Shown: positions 40,360-40,710 of the stretch, in pieces | How positions within the stretch are numbered: position 1 is the first letter of the stretch | Layout of the letters: every line of letters begins with the position of its first letter | From: a virus | Strand: one strand, 5' to 3' | Virus record (IMG/VR): IMGVR_UViG_3300028414_000021 | Span: 1-40,710 of that record | DNA length: 40,710 bases | Position numbers and translations under genes: made by a program | Notes under the pieces: model-generated | What the model saw: only the letters and a program-made list of their open reading frames with translations | Database searches by the model: none | What the model was told of the DNA's origin: nothing

Positions 40360-40710
40360 CTTTTAGCCTATTATATCCTTCGTCATCTAGATGCGTAATA
40401 GCAAGCCACGCGTGCGTCATCTCATCGCCTGTTCTTGAGCCACCCATTACCCACATATCTGGATCTGGGTTATTTGGATTGTCTGATGTGTTATCGTACC
40501 ATTGCTTCAGAACAATCACTGCGCCTGCTGGTAAGAGTGGTGCTACATCTGGGTCATATAAATGACTGTGATGCCATGTTGCACTCCAATTACTTACTTG
40601 GCTAATCTGTTCTGTGCGTCCTGTCTCTGGATAGAATATTTCCAAACTTGCTGCGTTCATACGCAAGTGTCCATGTGGTTGAAAACTATCTAGTCTAACT
40701 GGATGATCAA
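40322..40710 (-). CDS. Second PHM-like copper protein, 5' end cut by window edge
   Basis: The frame is open to the right edge, so the N-terminal part is missing. The visible 128 residues start near DHPVRLDSFQPHGHLRM and carry H-G-H, then WHHSHLYDPDVAPLLPAGAVIVLKQWYDNT, NPNNPDPDMWVMGG and SRTGDEMTHAW. HGH and the Met of DEM correspond to the CuM-site ligands (HxH and Met) of PHM-type enzymes, and the order matches the C-terminal half of the neighbouring cytochrome c-PHM protein. It is a paralogue, not a fragment of the same gene, because both contain the same C-terminal motifs. Upstream copper site and signal peptide cannot be seen. Confidence 0.8.
   Translation of the reverse strand, partial: DHPVRLDSFQPHGHLRMNAASLEIFYPETGRTEQISQVSNWSATWHHSHLYDPDVAPLLPAGAVIVLKQWYDNTSDNPNNPDPDMWVMGGSRTGDEMTHAWLAITHLDDEGYNRLKDERNERVELANR

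Noticed and set aside
40201-40710. The two PHM-like genes as one gene broken by a frameshift
   Set aside because: Both contain the same C-terminal motifs (HxH and DEM), so they are paralogues in tandem rather than halves of one protein.
1-40710. tRNA genes, insertion sequences, integrase or attachment sites
   Set aside because: None recognised by eye on either strand. A tRNA scan would be needed to be certain about divergent tRNAs.

Overview
The window reads as part of a marine T4-like myovirus genome (low-GC dsDNA tailed phage). The evidence is a nearly complete T4-type baseplate set (gp25, gp6, a gp7-position protein, gp8, gp53, gp5, gp27-like, gp48-like, gp54-like, gp26-like), a head-completion nuclease (gp4), the replication/late-transcription block gp33-gp59-gp32, and repeated T4-type late promoter boxes (TATAAATA/CATAAATA). 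The host is not identifiable from the window. No photosynthesis genes are seen. The right end carries metabolic genes that point to a Gram-negative host with a periplasm, a c-type cytochrome maturation system and probably PQQ biosynthesis.

Layout. (1) 1-23312, all on the minus strand: baseplate and tail-fibre region, read right to left as gp48-like, gp53, gp27-like hub, gp5 spike, gp25, gp6, gp7-position protein, small virion protein, gp8, giant DUF4815-type protein, DPLAQSF-family protein, small coiled-coil protein, S74-chaperoned tail fibre, short fibre-type protein, Thr/Tyr repeat fibre, fibre-assembly chaperone, and a truncated unknown gene. (2) 23362-28281, plus strand: gp4, a gp2-like protein, gp54-like tube initiator, gp26-like chaperone with a probable -1 frameshift extension, and a tape measure protein. 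(3) 28290-33835, minus strand: gp32 with a strong terminator, gp59, gp33, a 59-aa protein, a SleB-type lysin, a conserved unknown, then a run of small early-type genes ending in two near-duplicate sigma70-type promoters with a shared upstream box. (4) 33930-38447, plus strand, from a late promoter: two Sec-signal-peptide proteins (one Asn/Thr-rich, one with a nidogen-like domain), membrane proteins, and a duplicated leader-peptide start. (5) 38523-40710, minus strand: two peptidylglycine-monooxygenase-like (PHM) copper proteins, one fused to a cytochrome c domain, a 23-aa PqqA (PQQ precursor peptide) gene, and an EF-hand membrane protein.

The most unusual part is region 5. A phage-borne pqqA, with the Glu-x3-Tyr core and a strong ribosome binding site, sits 10 bp downstream of a complete cytochrome c/PHM-type copper protein. 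This looks like an auxiliary metabolic cassette for periplasmic redox chemistry. Other notable signals are a type-1-copper-like ligand pattern inside the gp7-position baseplate protein, a U UUU UUC slippery site joining gp26 to a second domain just before the tape measure gene, and 48-nt tandem repeats in a tail fibre gene.
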